The position numbers were made by a program, and so were the translations under genes. Under the pieces are notes generated by a model, which was not told where the DNA came from, did no database searches, and saw only the letters and a list, made by a program, of their open reading frames with translations. From contig JANSYK010000001.1 of the NCBI GenBank assembly GCA_024742485.1, positions 1,612,001 to 1,676,000 of the forward strand: a stretch of DNA of 64,000 bases, in the 5' to 3' direction. Below are positions 1 through 8,612 of the stretch, piece by piece. Positions within the stretch are counted from its first letter, which is position 1, and each line of letters begins with the position of its first letter. The stretch is from Alphaproteobacteria bacterium (GTDB lineage Bacteria > Pseudomonadota > Alphaproteobacteria > Rhizobiales > Rhizobiaceae).

Positions 1-621
1 GTCCTGCCCATGATGGAAAAGGCCCTGGCTCTGCTGCTGGACGGAAAGCCTGTGCGCCATCTGCTCGATGGAATAGCCGCTGAAGATCTGCGTATCCTCC
101 AGTCCCTCAACCTGCTGACCTCAAAGCCCGTCTTGTATGTCTGCAATGTCGAGGAAGGCGATGCGGCAACCGGGAATGCGCAAACTCAGGCCGTCGCCGA
201 AATGGCCGCCGCGCAAGGGGCCGAACATGTCGTCATCTCAGCGGAAATCGAATCGCAACTGGCCCAGCTTGACGGCGATGAGGCCGCCGAGTTTCTTGCC
301 GATCTCGGTCTCGAGGAAGCCGGTCTCGATAAGCTCATTCGCGCCGGATACACATTGCTTGACCTGATCACCTACTTCACCGCGGGTCCGAAAGAAACGC
401 GTGCCTGGACCGTCAAACGCGGATCCAAGGCGCCCCAGGCGGCCGGTGTCATTCATACGGATTTCGAGCGAGGCTTCATTCGTGCCCAGACCATCGCCTA
501 TGAAGACTATGTTTCATTGGGCGGAGAGGTGGCAGCACGCGATGCCGGCAAGGCGCGTGACGAAGGCAAGGAATATGTGGTTCAGGATGGCGATGTCCTA
601 CTTTTCAAATTCAACACCTGA
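1..621 (+). CDS. ychF: Redox-regulated ATPase YchF, C-terminal part (5' end outside window)
   Basis: The frame is open from base 1 and ends at 621, giving the last 206 residues of a protein that is usually about 365 long. The GTPase-like ATP-binding half is therefore missing. What remains is the end of the helical region and the TGS domain: the stretch LLDLITYFTAGPKETRAW, the segment GVIHTDFERGFIRA, and the ending DGDVLLFKFNT are hallmarks of the YchF/OLA1 family. The family binds ATP and associates with ribosomes and stress responses. Nothing suggests that the gene is broken. The downstream gene starts 68 bases later. Confidence 0.95.
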   Translation, partial: VLPMMEKALALLLDGKPVRHLLDGIAAEDLRILQSLNLLTSKPVLYVCNVEEGDAATGNAQTQAVAEMAAAQGAEHVVISAEIESQLAQLDGDEAAEFLADLGLEEAGLDKLIRAGYTLLDLITYFTAGPKETRAWTVKRGSKAPQAAGVIHTDFERGFIRAQTIAYEDYVSLGGEVAARDAGKARDEGKEYVVQDGDVLLFKFNT

Positions 622-655
622 TCCCGGACCGTCAAGCAGGTGACTGGCGCTTCTT

Positions 656-680
656 GATGCCTGGAGCGCGCTCAGGCATC
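656..680. repeat. Hairpin after ychF
   Basis: GATGCCTG (656-663) and CAGGCATC (673-680) form a perfect 8-bp inverted repeat, and the loop itself contains the palindrome AGCGCGCT. No T-run follows, so it is at best a weak terminator or an mRNA-stabilising hairpin between ychF and the gene at 689. Confidence 0.4.
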
Positions 681-688
681 GTGCGCCG

Positions 689-1276
689 ATGAACACCCAG
701 ACCCATGTTCTGCTGGCTGCAGCCATACTGGCAAAGCCGAACGCTTCGGCCAGGAACTCGGCTGTCATCATCGGGGCACTGGTTCCCGATCTGGCGATCT
801 ACACGCTGTTTGTCTGGTCGAAATTCGCCGGTATTCCCGAGCCCACGGTCTGGAACGAGCTCTACTACAATCCACCCTGGTCCGACGCGGTTACCATCGG
901 CAATTCCGCACCCATCTATCTGAGCCTGCTGCTCATCGGCCTATTGGTATCCCTGCGTTGGCGGGTCGCCATGATTGTGGCCTTCTTCGCCGGTGCGGCG
1001 CTGATTCATGTCGCAAGTGACCTGCCCGTTCATGTCGACGACGCACACGCACATCTCTGGCCGCTGTTCGGCTGGCGGTTTCGCTCTCCAATCTCCTACT
1101 GGCATCCCGATCATTTTGGCACAATTGTCTCGATTGTGGAGATCGGTGTCGGCCTGATCCTTTCCGCCATTTTGTGGCGTCGTTTTTACGCCCCCTGGGT
1201 TCGCGGCCTGCTTGTGTTGGCAATTCTGGCCTATCTCGGACCGCCGATCTATTTTGGTGTTCTCGGAAATTTCTAG
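689..1276 (+). CDS. Membrane-bound metal-dependent hydrolase-like protein (YdjM/DUF457-like)
   Basis: This 195-residue protein has four to five predicted membrane segments (about residues 24-44, 74-110, 145-163 and 171-193). It carries an early Thr-His pair, the motif GALVPDLAIY, and a His/Asp-rich stretch HVASDLPVHVDDAHAHLWP followed by SPISYWHPDHFG. These resemble the metal-binding motifs of inner-membrane YdjM-type putative hydrolases. Similar rhizobial proteins are often labelled CobQ, which I regard as a misannotation because no amidotransferase motif is visible. No good ribosome binding site precedes the ATG. The substrate is unknown. Confidence 0.6.
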   Translation: MNTQTHVLLAAAILAKPNASARNSAVIIGALVPDLAIYTLFVWSKFAGIPEPTVWNELYYNPPWSDAVTIGNSAPIYLSLLLIGLLVSLRWRVAMIVAFFAGAALIHVASDLPVHVDDAHAHLWPLFGWRFRSPISYWHPDHFGTIVSIVEIGVGLILSAILWRRFYAPWVRGLLVLAILAYLGPPIYFGVLGNF

Positions 1277-1359
1277 AAGGTGGCACTCTCCCTTCCGCAA
1301 GACAGATTGGCGATCGGACAGCGTTGAACAATGCCACTTCCCGCGCCATAAAGAACCGC

Positions 1360-1842
1360 ATGAACACAGTTACGCAAAACGCCCTGAAATATGCCTATGA
1401 GGATTTTACGCCTGGGACGCGGTTTGAACTCGGACCGCATACGATCAGTGCGGAGGAGATCATCGATTTTGCCGCAGAATTCGACGCGCAGCCCATGCAC
1501 CTGGAGGAAACTGCAGGAAAAGCCAGCCTGCTTGGAGGTCTGGCAGCGTCCGGCTGGCAAACCAGTGCCATTTTGATGCGCATGATTTGTGACGCCTTCC
1601 TGCTCGAAACTGCGTCCCAGGGTTCGCCAGGGGTTGATTTTGCCCAATGGAGGAGCCCGGTGCTGGCCGGTGATCGGCTGCATGGAAATTGTGAAGTGCT
1701 GGCGGCCCGGCCCCTGGCATCCCGGCCTGGATTGGGCCTAGTCAAGTTTCGCCACGAGCTGTTCAATCAAAGAGAACAATTGGTTCTGGCATGCGAAAAC
1801 CCGATTTTTGTTGCCCGCCGGCAGACGGAGAACAAATCATGA
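1360..1842 (+). CDS. MaoC-like dehydratase, first of a pair
   Basis: The 160-residue product is a single hotdog-fold MaoC domain. The hydratase motif FDAQPMHLEE (Asp and His spaced as in R-specific enoyl-CoA hydratases) lies near residues 46-55, followed by LLGGLAASGWQTSA. The frame stays open upstream to 1174, inside the preceding gene, but the ATG at 1360 gives the usual family N-terminus. The stop overlaps the next gene's ATG by four bases (ATGA), so the two are translationally coupled. The likely role is hydration/dehydration of an acyl-CoA, but the substrate is not evident. Confidence 0.8.
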   Translation: MNTVTQNALKYAYEDFTPGTRFELGPHTISAEEIIDFAAEFDAQPMHLEETAGKASLLGGLAASGWQTSAILMRMICDAFLLETASQGSPGVDFAQWRSPVLAGDRLHGNCEVLAARPLASRPGLGLVKFRHELFNQREQLVLACENPIFVARRQTENKS

Positions 1843-2309
1843 GCGCTCTCGACGCTTTTGTCCCGGGTGAACGCATGGACTACGGCGAACACGTCTTCAC
1901 CGCTGAAGAGATCATTGCCTTTGCGACCAAATATGATCCCCAGCCCTTTCATATCGATCCTGTCGCGGCAAAACAGTCAATGTTCGGTGCGCTATGCGCC
2001 TCCGGTTGGCACACCGCCGCGATCTGGATGAAGAAAAACCTGGAACACCGATTGGTATGGGACGCGCAGTTGCAGTCCACGGGCAGGCGACTGCCCAATT
2101 TCGGCCCCTCGCCCGGTCTGCGGGACATGAAATGGCCAACGCCGGTCTTTGTCGATGACACGATCCACTTCTACAACACCATCACGGTGGCCCGGGCGCT
2201 ACGCTCGAAAACGGGTTGGGGGATTGTGGAAATGTTCTCGGAGGGCATCAACCAGCACGATCAAACGGTCATCAGCTTCGACAGCGCCGCACTGTTCGAA
2301 TTGGGCTGA
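1839..2309 (+). CDS. MaoC-like dehydratase, second of a pair
   Basis: The 156-residue product is a second single-domain MaoC protein. It has the canonical motif YDPQPFHIDP around residues 35-44, then GALCASGWHTAA and the later segment DMKWPTPVFVDDTI. It begins in a 4-base overlap with the first MaoC gene. The two are clearly paralogous but diverged, and this copy is closer to the family consensus. They may form a heteromeric hydratase. The 3' end faces the rpiR-like gene 13 bases away, with no obvious terminator between them. Confidence 0.82.
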   Translation: MSALDAFVPGERMDYGEHVFTAEEIIAFATKYDPQPFHIDPVAAKQSMFGALCASGWHTAAIWMKKNLEHRLVWDAQLQSTGRRLPNFGPSPGLRDMKWPTPVFVDDTIHFYNTITVARALRSKTGWGIVEMFSEGINQHDQTVISFDSAALFELG

Positions 2310-2322
2310 CCGGACGTTCACC

Positions 2323-3213
2323 TCAGGAAAACTTTCGAAAGAACCGCGTCCGGTCAAACATCGACTCCAGCTCTTCCATGCGCGCCTTGGTGGTTTCCCA
2401 ATGCTGCTCCTGGACTTCGGCTATGATGATTTCGAGAAGCAGCATGCAGGCAATGGTCGAATCCCAGGCTGAAGGGACCACAATCTGGCTGTTGAAGCAG
2501 AAATCCGCGTGGGAACTGATCGGCGACTGCCACTGATCGGTGAACAGCACGACAATGGCGCCCCTCTGCTTGGCCATCTCGGCCAGCCGGAGCGTGGCGT
2601 TCTCGTAACGCCGGATATCGAAAATCACGACAATGTCGCCCTCGTCAATGTCCAACAGGTAGTGCGGCCAGGCATTTGAGCTGGAACTGATATGGGTGAC
2701 ATCGCGGCGGATCACCTGCATGTGCAGGAAAAAATAGTCGGCCAATGTGCGCGTGATACGCCCGCCAACAACAAAGATGGATCTCTTTTGGTCGCTGAGC
2801 AGACCGCAGGCTTCATCAAACTGGGCAATATCAATACTGCCGAGTGACTGGCTGATATTGTCGATCACCGCCTCGGTGAATCGGTTGAGAATGTGGCCAT
2901 CGGGCGCGCTGTTGGCCCATCGCTCCCGCTTGGCGATGGGACCGGAAATCTTTTCATTCAGTTCCTGACGGAGATGAGCCTGAAAATCCGGAAACCCGGC
3001 AAATCCGAGCTTTTGAACAAGACGCGCCACGGTCGGCGTCGACACATTCGCGGCAGAGGCAACCGTGGTGATGGTTCCCAGCCCCGACGCCGGGTAATTC
3101 TTTAAGATCGCATCGGCAAGCTGTCTTTCTGCCCGTGTGAGGCGAATGCCCTTTTCCCTCAGCCTGTCTGCAATCGTCTTGGTCGACACCAATTTCCCCT
3201 TTGCACTAAGCAT
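2323..3213 (-). CDS. RpiR-family transcriptional regulator
   Basis: The 296-residue protein has an N-terminal helix-turn-helix (about residues 10-85, with TVASAANVSTPTVARLVQKL as recognition region) and a C-terminal SIS domain (about 125-260) that in this family senses a phosphorylated sugar or related ligand. The ATG is preceded by GGAAG at good spacing. It is divergent from the catabolic genes that begin at 3316, with 102 bases between them, so it is the likely local regulator of that cluster. A candidate operator lies at 3277-3292. Confidence 0.9.
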   Translation of the reverse strand: MLSAKGKLVSTKTIADRLREKGIRLTRAERQLADAILKNYPASGLGTITTVASAANVSTPTVARLVQKLGFAGFPDFQAHLRQELNEKISGPIAKRERWANSAPDGHILNRFTEAVIDNISQSLGSIDIAQFDEACGLLSDQKRSIFVVGGRITRTLADYFFLHMQVIRRDVTHISSSSNAWPHYLLDIDEGDIVVIFDIRRYENATLRLAEMAKQRGAIVVLFTDQWQSPISSHADFCFNSQIVVPSAWDSTIACMLLLEIIIAEVQEQHWETTKARMEELESMFDRTRFFRKFS

Positions 3214-3252
3214 AGAGTCTTCCGTTTCAAATGAGAAGAAAAAGAATAGATA

Positions 3253-3281
3253 TTGACAATACCGCTCGACTTGAAGAGAAT
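3253..3281 (+). promoter_or_regulatory. Candidate sigma-70 promoter for the TRAP/GS cluster
   Basis: TTGACA at 3253-3258 is a perfect -35 box. A weak -10 (GAGAAT, 3276-3281) follows after 17 bases. It lies in the RpiR/amidohydrolase divergent region and points to the gene at 3316. The -10 match is poor. Confidence 0.4.
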
Positions 3282-3292
3282 TTTACAATTCT
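3277..3292. promoter_or_regulatory. Candidate RpiR operator
   Basis: AGAATT (3277-3282) and AATTCT (3287-3292) are a perfect inverted repeat with a 4-base spacer. It overlaps the proposed -10 element and sits 24 bases before the amidohydrolase start. This is where a repressor site would be expected, but no binding data exist here. Confidence 0.4.
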
Positions 3293-3315
3293 GAACGGCG
3301 GGCGGGAACTGGGCA

Positions 3316-4092
3316 TTGAACACTGAAACCGATATCGACCCTGTTGATGTCATACGCGGTTCGAAGCCAGCGCCATTTCTGTTTGTCTGCGAGCACGCCT
3401 CCGCACATATTCCCGCAGGCTATGGACGCCTCGGGCTGGATGATGCAGCCGCATCCAGCCATATTGCCTGGGATCCAGGTGCCGAAACCGTCACTCGGAA
3501 ACTCGGTGCGATTTTTGGTGCTACAGCCATTTTGGCGACGGTGTCCCGCCTCGTCTATGACCTGAACCGATCGCCCGATGCGATCGACGCAATTCCCGCC
3601 AGAAGCGAAATCTATGACATACCCGGCAACAGCAATCTGACACCCGATCAGGTTTCAGACCGGATCGAGCGCCTCTATCGTCCGTTTGAACGGACTGTGC
3701 ACAATGAGATCGAACGCTACCGGGATGCGCCCGCACTTGTGACGATCCACAGCTTCACGCCGGTTTACGATGGAAAATCAAGAGACGTGCAAATCGGGTT
3801 CCTTCACGACAAGGACTCCCGGCTGGCGGATGCATTGCTGTCGGCAGCGCCTGCATTTACCGAACTCGATGTACAAAGAAACAGGCCCTATGGCCCCGAA
3901 CATGGCGTCACGCACACCTTGCGCATCCACGCCCTGCCCCGCAACCTGTTGAACGTAATGATCGAAATCAGAAGTGACCTTCTGGAAACACCCGATCAAT
4001 GCGATGTCATGGCAACCATGCTTGGACGGCTGCTGAAGAATGCATTGGAAACCTGCAATGATCCGTTGCGCACGGCGGAGGCGGGAGCATGA
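3316..4092 (+). CDS. N-formylglutamate amidohydrolase-like hydrolase
   Basis: The 258-residue protein belongs to the N-formylglutamate amidohydrolase family, which releases glutamate from N-formylglutamate with a metal centre. Visible family motifs are VCEHASAHIP (residues about 23-32), the segment SRLVYDLNRS, TIHSFTPVYDG and the late MIEIRSDLL. A TTG start at 3316 is the only reasonable one before the conserved N-terminus. Its stop overlaps the TRAP small permease start by four bases. No other histidine-degradation gene is nearby, so the real substrate may be another glutamyl or acyl amide tied to the ligase at 7171. Confidence 0.85.
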   Translation: MNTETDIDPVDVIRGSKPAPFLFVCEHASAHIPAGYGRLGLDDAAASSHIAWDPGAETVTRKLGAIFGATAILATVSRLVYDLNRSPDAIDAIPARSEIYDIPGNSNLTPDQVSDRIERLYRPFERTVHNEIERYRDAPALVTIHSFTPVYDGKSRDVQIGFLHDKDSRLADALLSAAPAFTELDVQRNRPYGPEHGVTHTLRIHALPRNLLNVMIEIRSDLLETPDQCDVMATMLGRLLKNALETCNDPLRTAEAGA

Positions 4093-4655
4093 GTGTGGCC
4101 CGCAGCTACATTCGTGTGGTGGATGCCGTCAATCACCGGGTCGGACGGATCATGATGTACGGCATCTTTGTGATGATCGCGATCCTGCTGTGGTCCTCCA
4201 TTTCAAAGACCTTCTTTCTGCCGTCCATCTGGACACTCGAGATCGCCCAGTTCGCGATGGTTGCCTATTACATCATGGGCGGCCCCTATTCGATCCAGCT
4301 CGGATCAAATGTGCGAATGGATCTGTTTTATGGCGAATGGTCGCCGAGACGGAAGGCACAGGTCGACGCGGTGACAATCCTGTTCCTGATCTTCTACCTG
4401 GGCGTGTTGCTGTATGGCGGTCTCGGCTCGACTGCCTATTCACTGGGGCATTTTGGCAATGAACCCCTGCAGTTTCTGGGCGGCGTCGTGACCGGTGTTG
4501 AAACGCCGGGGCGTCTTGAGCGAAGCCCGACGGCATGGCGTCCGCATCTGTGGCCCATCAAGACGGTCATGTGCGTCGGTATCTTTCTAATGCTGCTGCA
4601 GGCGATCTCGGAACTGCTCAAGGACATTATCCGGCTGCGCGGAGGTGAAGTCTGA
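4089..4655 (+). CDS. TRAP transporter small permease (DctQ family)
   Basis: The 188-residue membrane protein has four predicted helices (about residues 22-42, 52-74, 95-118 and 155-175), as expected for DctQ. The motif LEIAQFAMVAYYIMGGPY and the following NVRMDLFYG are typical. It sits in an ATGA overlap with the amidohydrolase and a 1-base overlap (TGATG) with the large permease. Together with the genes at 4655 and 6041 it forms a secondary uptake system driven by an ion gradient. Confidence 0.9.
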   Translation: MSVARSYIRVVDAVNHRVGRIMMYGIFVMIAILLWSSISKTFFLPSIWTLEIAQFAMVAYYIMGGPYSIQLGSNVRMDLFYGEWSPRRKAQVDAVTILFLIFYLGVLLYGGLGSTAYSLGHFGNEPLQFLGGVVTGVETPGRLERSPTAWRPHLWPIKTVMCVGIFLMLLQAISELLKDIIRLRGGEV

Positions 4656-5977
4656 TGTCCTATGAAATGATCGCGCTCTTCATGTTTGCATCGATGATGC
4701 TCATGCTGTTGACCGGACAGAGGGTCTTCGGCGCCATCGGCGCGGTGGGAGCGATTGCAGCGCTGGCCCTGTGGGGAACCGGTGGCTCGGACATCGCCTT
4801 CGCCTCGGCAATGAAACTGATGAAATGGTATCCGCTGCTGACACTGCCCATGTTCATCTTCATGGGCTATGTCCTGTCGGAATCGAAAATCGCCGACGAC
4901 CTTTATCGAATGTTCCACGTCTGGATGGGTCCGGTTCGCGGCGGACTGGCCATCGGCACGATCGGTTTGATGATCCTGATCTCCGCCATGAACGGGCTAT
5001 CGGTCGCCGGCATGGCCATCGGCGCCACAATCGCCCTGCCGGAATTGCTGAAGCGCGGCTATGACAAACGCATGGTGACAGGCGTCATTCAAGCCGGGTC
5101 TTCGCTTGGCATACTGATCCCGCCATCCGTGGTTCTGGTCCTTTACGCCATGATTGCCCGCCAGCCGGTCGGGCAATTGTGGCTCGCCGGCGTGTTTCCC
5201 GGCCTGATGATGGCAGGCCTCTTCATGGTCTACATCTATGTCCGCTGCCGCTTGCAGCCGGAACTTGGCCCCGCGCTGCCGGCGGCCGATCGTGATGTTT
5301 CGACGCAGGAAAAACTGCGCCTGTTGCGAGCCGGCCTGCTGCCGCTCTTCATCTTTGCAGTCATGATGGTTCCCTTCGTCAATGGATGGACGTCGCTGGT
5401 GGAAAGCTCGGCCGTCGGGGCGACCACCGCATTCCTGGCCGCCGTCGTGAAGGGGCGGATGTCACGCCAGGTCTTCGAGGTTTCGGTCCGCCAGACACTC
5501 GCCATTTCCTGCATGTTCATGTGGATCATCCTGGCGGCTCTCGGTTTCGGAGCCGTCTTTGATGGCCTCGGCGCGGTTCGCGCCATCGATACCCTCTTTA
5601 CCGATCAACTTGGATTGAATCCCTGGATGATCCTGATCCTGATGCAATTGTCCTTCCTGCTCATGGGTACATTTCTTGATGACACGGCAATGCTGGTGAT
5701 TGTTGCACCCCTCTATGTGCCACTGGTCAAGGTGCTGGGTTTCGATCTGATCTGGTATGGCGTGCTCTACACGATCACCACGCAGATCGCCTATATGACG
5801 CCGCCCTTCGGATACAACCTCTTTCTCATGCGGGCGATGGCGCCGCCGGAAATAACGCTCAAGGACATCTACACGTCAATCGCGCCATTTGTGCTGATCA
5901 TGATTTTGGCGCTGACGGTCGTGATGGTCTTTCCATCAATCGCGATGTGGCTGCCGAATGTGATTTACGGAAAATAA
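4655..5977 (+). CDS. TRAP transporter large permease (DctM family)
   Basis: The 440-residue, roughly 12-helix protein matches the DctM family in length and motifs, for example SGILIPPSVVLVLYA-like sequence (seen as LGILIPPSVVLVLYA near residue 152) and MTPPFGYNLFLMRAM near residue 380. It is the ion-coupled transport subunit. It is translationally coupled to the small permease. The binding-protein gene follows after 63 bases. Confidence 0.94.
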   Translation: MSYEMIALFMFASMMLMLLTGQRVFGAIGAVGAIAALALWGTGGSDIAFASAMKLMKWYPLLTLPMFIFMGYVLSESKIADDLYRMFHVWMGPVRGGLAIGTIGLMILISAMNGLSVAGMAIGATIALPELLKRGYDKRMVTGVIQAGSSLGILIPPSVVLVLYAMIARQPVGQLWLAGVFPGLMMAGLFMVYIYVRCRLQPELGPALPAADRDVSTQEKLRLLRAGLLPLFIFAVMMVPFVNGWTSLVESSAVGATTAFLAAVVKGRMSRQVFEVSVRQTLAISCMFMWIILAALGFGAVFDGLGAVRAIDTLFTDQLGLNPWMILILMQLSFLLMGTFLDDTAMLVIVAPLYVPLVKVLGFDLIWYGVLYTITTQIAYMTPPFGYNLFLMRAMAPPEITLKDIYTSIAPFVLIMILALTVVMVFPSIAMWLPNVIYGK

Positions 5978-6040
5978 TCAGAACTTCGAAATGAAGCGCA
6001 CGCGTCCAGACGGACAATCATGGGAGCAAAGGAGAAGCAA

Positions 6041-7075
6041 ATGACCACCAGACGAACATTCATCAAGGGCGCCGCGATAGCGGCACCCGCAGCCGCATTG
6101 GCAACGCCTGCCATCGCCCAGTCGAAAATCAAGTGGCGGCTGCAAACCTATGCCGGCGCTGCCCTGGCCGAACATGTCATCAAACCGGCCATTGACAGTT
6201 TCAACCTGATTGCCGGCGATCAAATGGAGATCGAACTGTTCTATGCTGATCAGCTGGTGCCGACCGGCGAACTGTTCCGCGCCATGCAGCGCGGCACGAT
6301 CGATGCTGTTCAGTCCGATGACGACTCCATGGCTTCGCCAACGGAAGTCACCGTGTTTGGCGGATATTTTCCATTTGCCAGCCGCTATTCCCTGGATGTG
6401 CCCGTATTGTTCAACCAGTATGGCCTTGCCGAAATCTGGGACGAGGAATACTCCGCCGTCGGAGTGAAACATATCTCCGCCGGCGCCTGGGACCCCTGCC
6501 ACTTCGCCACCAAGGAACCGATCCGTTCGCTCGACGACATGAAGGGCAAGCGGGTCTTTACGTTCCCGACCGCCGGCCGTTTCCTGACCCAGTTCGGCGT
6601 TGTGCCGGTCACGTTACCGTGGGAAGACATTGAAACCGCTATCCAGACGGGAGAGCTGGACGGCGTGGCCTGGTCGGGGATTACCGAGGACTACACGGTC
6701 GGCTGGGCTGATGTGACCAGCTATTTCCTGACCAACAACATTTCAGGAGCATGGGCCGGATCGTTCTTTGCCAATATGGATCGCTGGAACGAGCTTCCCG
6801 ACAATCTGAAGGAATTGCTGCGCGTCTGCATGGATCAAAGCCACTATTACCGCCAATGGTGGTATTGGGGCGGCGAAGCGAATCTGCGAGTCAATGGCAC
6901 GAAGATGGAGCTGACCACTATTCCTGATGAGGAATGGGCAACCGTTGAGGCTGCAGCCATCGCTTTCTGGGATGAGATCGCCGCAGAATCTGCAACCAAG
7001 GCAAAGGTTGTCGAGATCTTCCGAAAATACAATGATGACATGCAGAAGGCGGGACGGCCCTACCGCTACGGCTGA
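6041..7075 (+). CDS. TRAP transporter substrate-binding protein (DctP family)
   Basis: The 344-residue periplasmic protein begins with a twin-arginine-like signal, TTRRTFIKGAA, ending near ATPAIAQ (residue 27). The ligand-arginine region DMKGKRVFTFPTAGR and the later LPWEDIETAIQTGELDG fit the family, and the sequence is closer to keto-acid-binding (TakP-like) members than to classic C4-dicarboxylate ones. An earlier in-frame ATG at 6020 exists, but AAAGGAG just before 6041 decides the start. A GC-rich hairpin follows the stop. Confidence 0.92.
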   Translation: MTTRRTFIKGAAIAAPAAALATPAIAQSKIKWRLQTYAGAALAEHVIKPAIDSFNLIAGDQMEIELFYADQLVPTGELFRAMQRGTIDAVQSDDDSMASPTEVTVFGGYFPFASRYSLDVPVLFNQYGLAEIWDEEYSAVGVKHISAGAWDPCHFATKEPIRSLDDMKGKRVFTFPTAGRFLTQFGVVPVTLPWEDIETAIQTGELDGVAWSGITEDYTVGWADVTSYFLTNNISGAWAGSFFANMDRWNELPDNLKELLRVCMDQSHYYRQWWYWGGEANLRVNGTKMELTTIPDEEWATVEAAAIAFWDEIAAESATKAKVVEIFRKYNDDMQKAGRPYRYG

Positions 7076-7099
7076 CGGCAGTCCCGATTAACCCATGGG

Positions 7100-7121
7100 C
7101 CGGCGCCTGCAAGTGCGCCGG
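7100..7121. terminator. Hairpin after the TRAP binding-protein gene
   Basis: CCGGCGC (7100-7106) and GCGCCGG (7115-7121) form a perfect 7-bp stem with an 8-base loop. Only a short mixed TCTT follows. It could partly terminate transcription or protect the binding-protein mRNA upstream of the ligase gene. Confidence 0.4.
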
Positions 7122-7170
7122 TCTTCCGACATGCGCCATCGTGGTGCGCCCACGACAAAATGGGGACCAT

Positions 7171-8538
7171 ATGCCCGGAACCGTTTCATTTGACCAACTG
7201 AAAGAGCAGGTCCAGGAGGGGTCGGTCGACACAGTTCTGGCTTGCATCGTCGACATGCAGGGCCGTTTGATGGGCAAACGCTTTCACGCGCGCCATTTTG
7301 TCGATCGTGCCTTCGAGGAGACCCATTGCTGCAACTATCTGCTGGCAACGGACCTCGAAATGGCAACGCCTGACGGCTATGCCGCCACCAGTTGGCAGAC
7401 CGGATATGGCGATTATGTCATGAAACCGGATTTGGATTCCATTCGTCCCATGCCCTGGCTCGAGGGCACGGTCATGGTTTTGTGTGACGTGCTGGATCAT
7501 CATGGCCATGAGGAAATAGCGCATTCCCCCCGCGCGGTACTCAAGCGACAGGTTCAGCGCCTGGAAGAACGTGGGTTTGTCGCCAACATGGCCACCGAGC
7601 TTGAATTCTTCTTGTTTGAAAAAAGCTTCGATGAGGTCCGTAAGGGCAGCTACCGCGACCTTCAGCCCATCAGCGGATACAATGAGGATTACCACATCCT
7701 GCAAACCACCAAGGAAGAGGCGGTCATGCGGCCGCTGCGCAACCACCTGGTGGAAGCCGGCATACCGGTCGAGAACAGCAAGGGCGAAGCCGAGGCCGGC
7801 CAGGAGGAACTCAACATCCGATATGCCGGCGCCATGGATTGTGCCGCGTTCCACACCATCGCCAAACACGCGACGAAGGAAATTGCCTGGCAGCAGGGCC
7901 GTGCGGCGACCTTTCTGTCAAAGTGGGATCACAACCGCGTCGGCTCATCATCACACATTCACCAATCGCTCGTGACTTTGGCGGGTGAAGCCGCTTTTTT
8001 TGACGAAACAGCTGAATTCGGCATGTCGACGACCATGCGCCAGTATGTGGCCGGGCTGGTCCGCTACGCACCCGAATACACCTATTTTCTCGCCCCTTAC
8101 ATCAATTCCTACAAACGGTTCGCCGTCGGAACATTCGCGCCAACCAAGGCCGCATGGTCCGTTGACAATCGAACGGCGGGTTTCCGGCTGTGCGGTGAAG
8201 GCACAAGGTCGGTGCGCATGGAATGCCGCATCGGCGGATCAGACCTCAATCCCTATCTTGCATTGGCGGCACAACTGGCCGCCGGGATCAAGGGACTGGA
8301 GGAAGCAAGAGAGGCAGGCCCACCCCTCAAGGGCGATGCCTACAGGGACGACTCTGCCGAGGACATTCCGACAACACTTCGCGAAGCAACCGAAAAACTG
8401 GATACATCGAAGATGCTGCGGGACGCCATGGGAGACGCGGTTGTCGATCACTATGTCCGTGCCGCCCGTTGGGAACAGGAAGAGTTCGACAAGGTGGTCA
8501 CCGACTATGAGGTTGCCCGCGGCTTCGAGCGCGCCTGA
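7171..8538 (+). CDS. Glutamine synthetase-like ligase (gamma-glutamyl-amine type)
   Basis: The 455-residue protein has the glutamine synthetase fold but is not the housekeeping GlnA. The catalytic domain shows TELEFFLFE (about residue 140), EAEAGQEELN (about 206), the His motif SSSHIHQSL (about 260), DNRTAGFRL and RMECRIGGSDLNPY (about 350). The last pattern is typical of PuuA/GMAS-type enzymes that ligate glutamate to an amine with ATP. The ATG at 7171 has GGGGA upstream. An alternative start 30 bases earlier lacks this. It is followed after 74 bases by an alcohol dehydrogenase, suggesting a pathway for an amine or amino alcohol. Confidence 0.85.
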   Translation: MPGTVSFDQLKEQVQEGSVDTVLACIVDMQGRLMGKRFHARHFVDRAFEETHCCNYLLATDLEMATPDGYAATSWQTGYGDYVMKPDLDSIRPMPWLEGTVMVLCDVLDHHGHEEIAHSPRAVLKRQVQRLEERGFVANMATELEFFLFEKSFDEVRKGSYRDLQPISGYNEDYHILQTTKEEAVMRPLRNHLVEAGIPVENSKGEAEAGQEELNIRYAGAMDCAAFHTIAKHATKEIAWQQGRAATFLSKWDHNRVGSSSHIHQSLVTLAGEAAFFDETAEFGMSTTMRQYVAGLVRYAPEYTYFLAPYINSYKRFAVGTFAPTKAAWSVDNRTAGFRLCGEGTRSVRMECRIGGSDLNPYLALAAQLAAGIKGLEEAREAGPPLKGDAYRDDSAEDIPTTLREATEKLDTSKMLRDAMGDAVVDHYVRAARWEQEEFDKVVTDYEVARGFERA

Positions 8539-8612
8539 ACCTTTGAAAAATTCGTTTGTCGCATTCGTCGGCGGACGAAACATTTCACCGACGCAGCTAC
8601 GGAAGAACAACA

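Noticed and set aside
3316-4092. Calling the amidohydrolase HutG of histidine degradation
   Set aside because: No hutH, hutU, hutI or hutF is nearby, and the gene is embedded in a TRAP/ligase cluster, so only the family is assigned.
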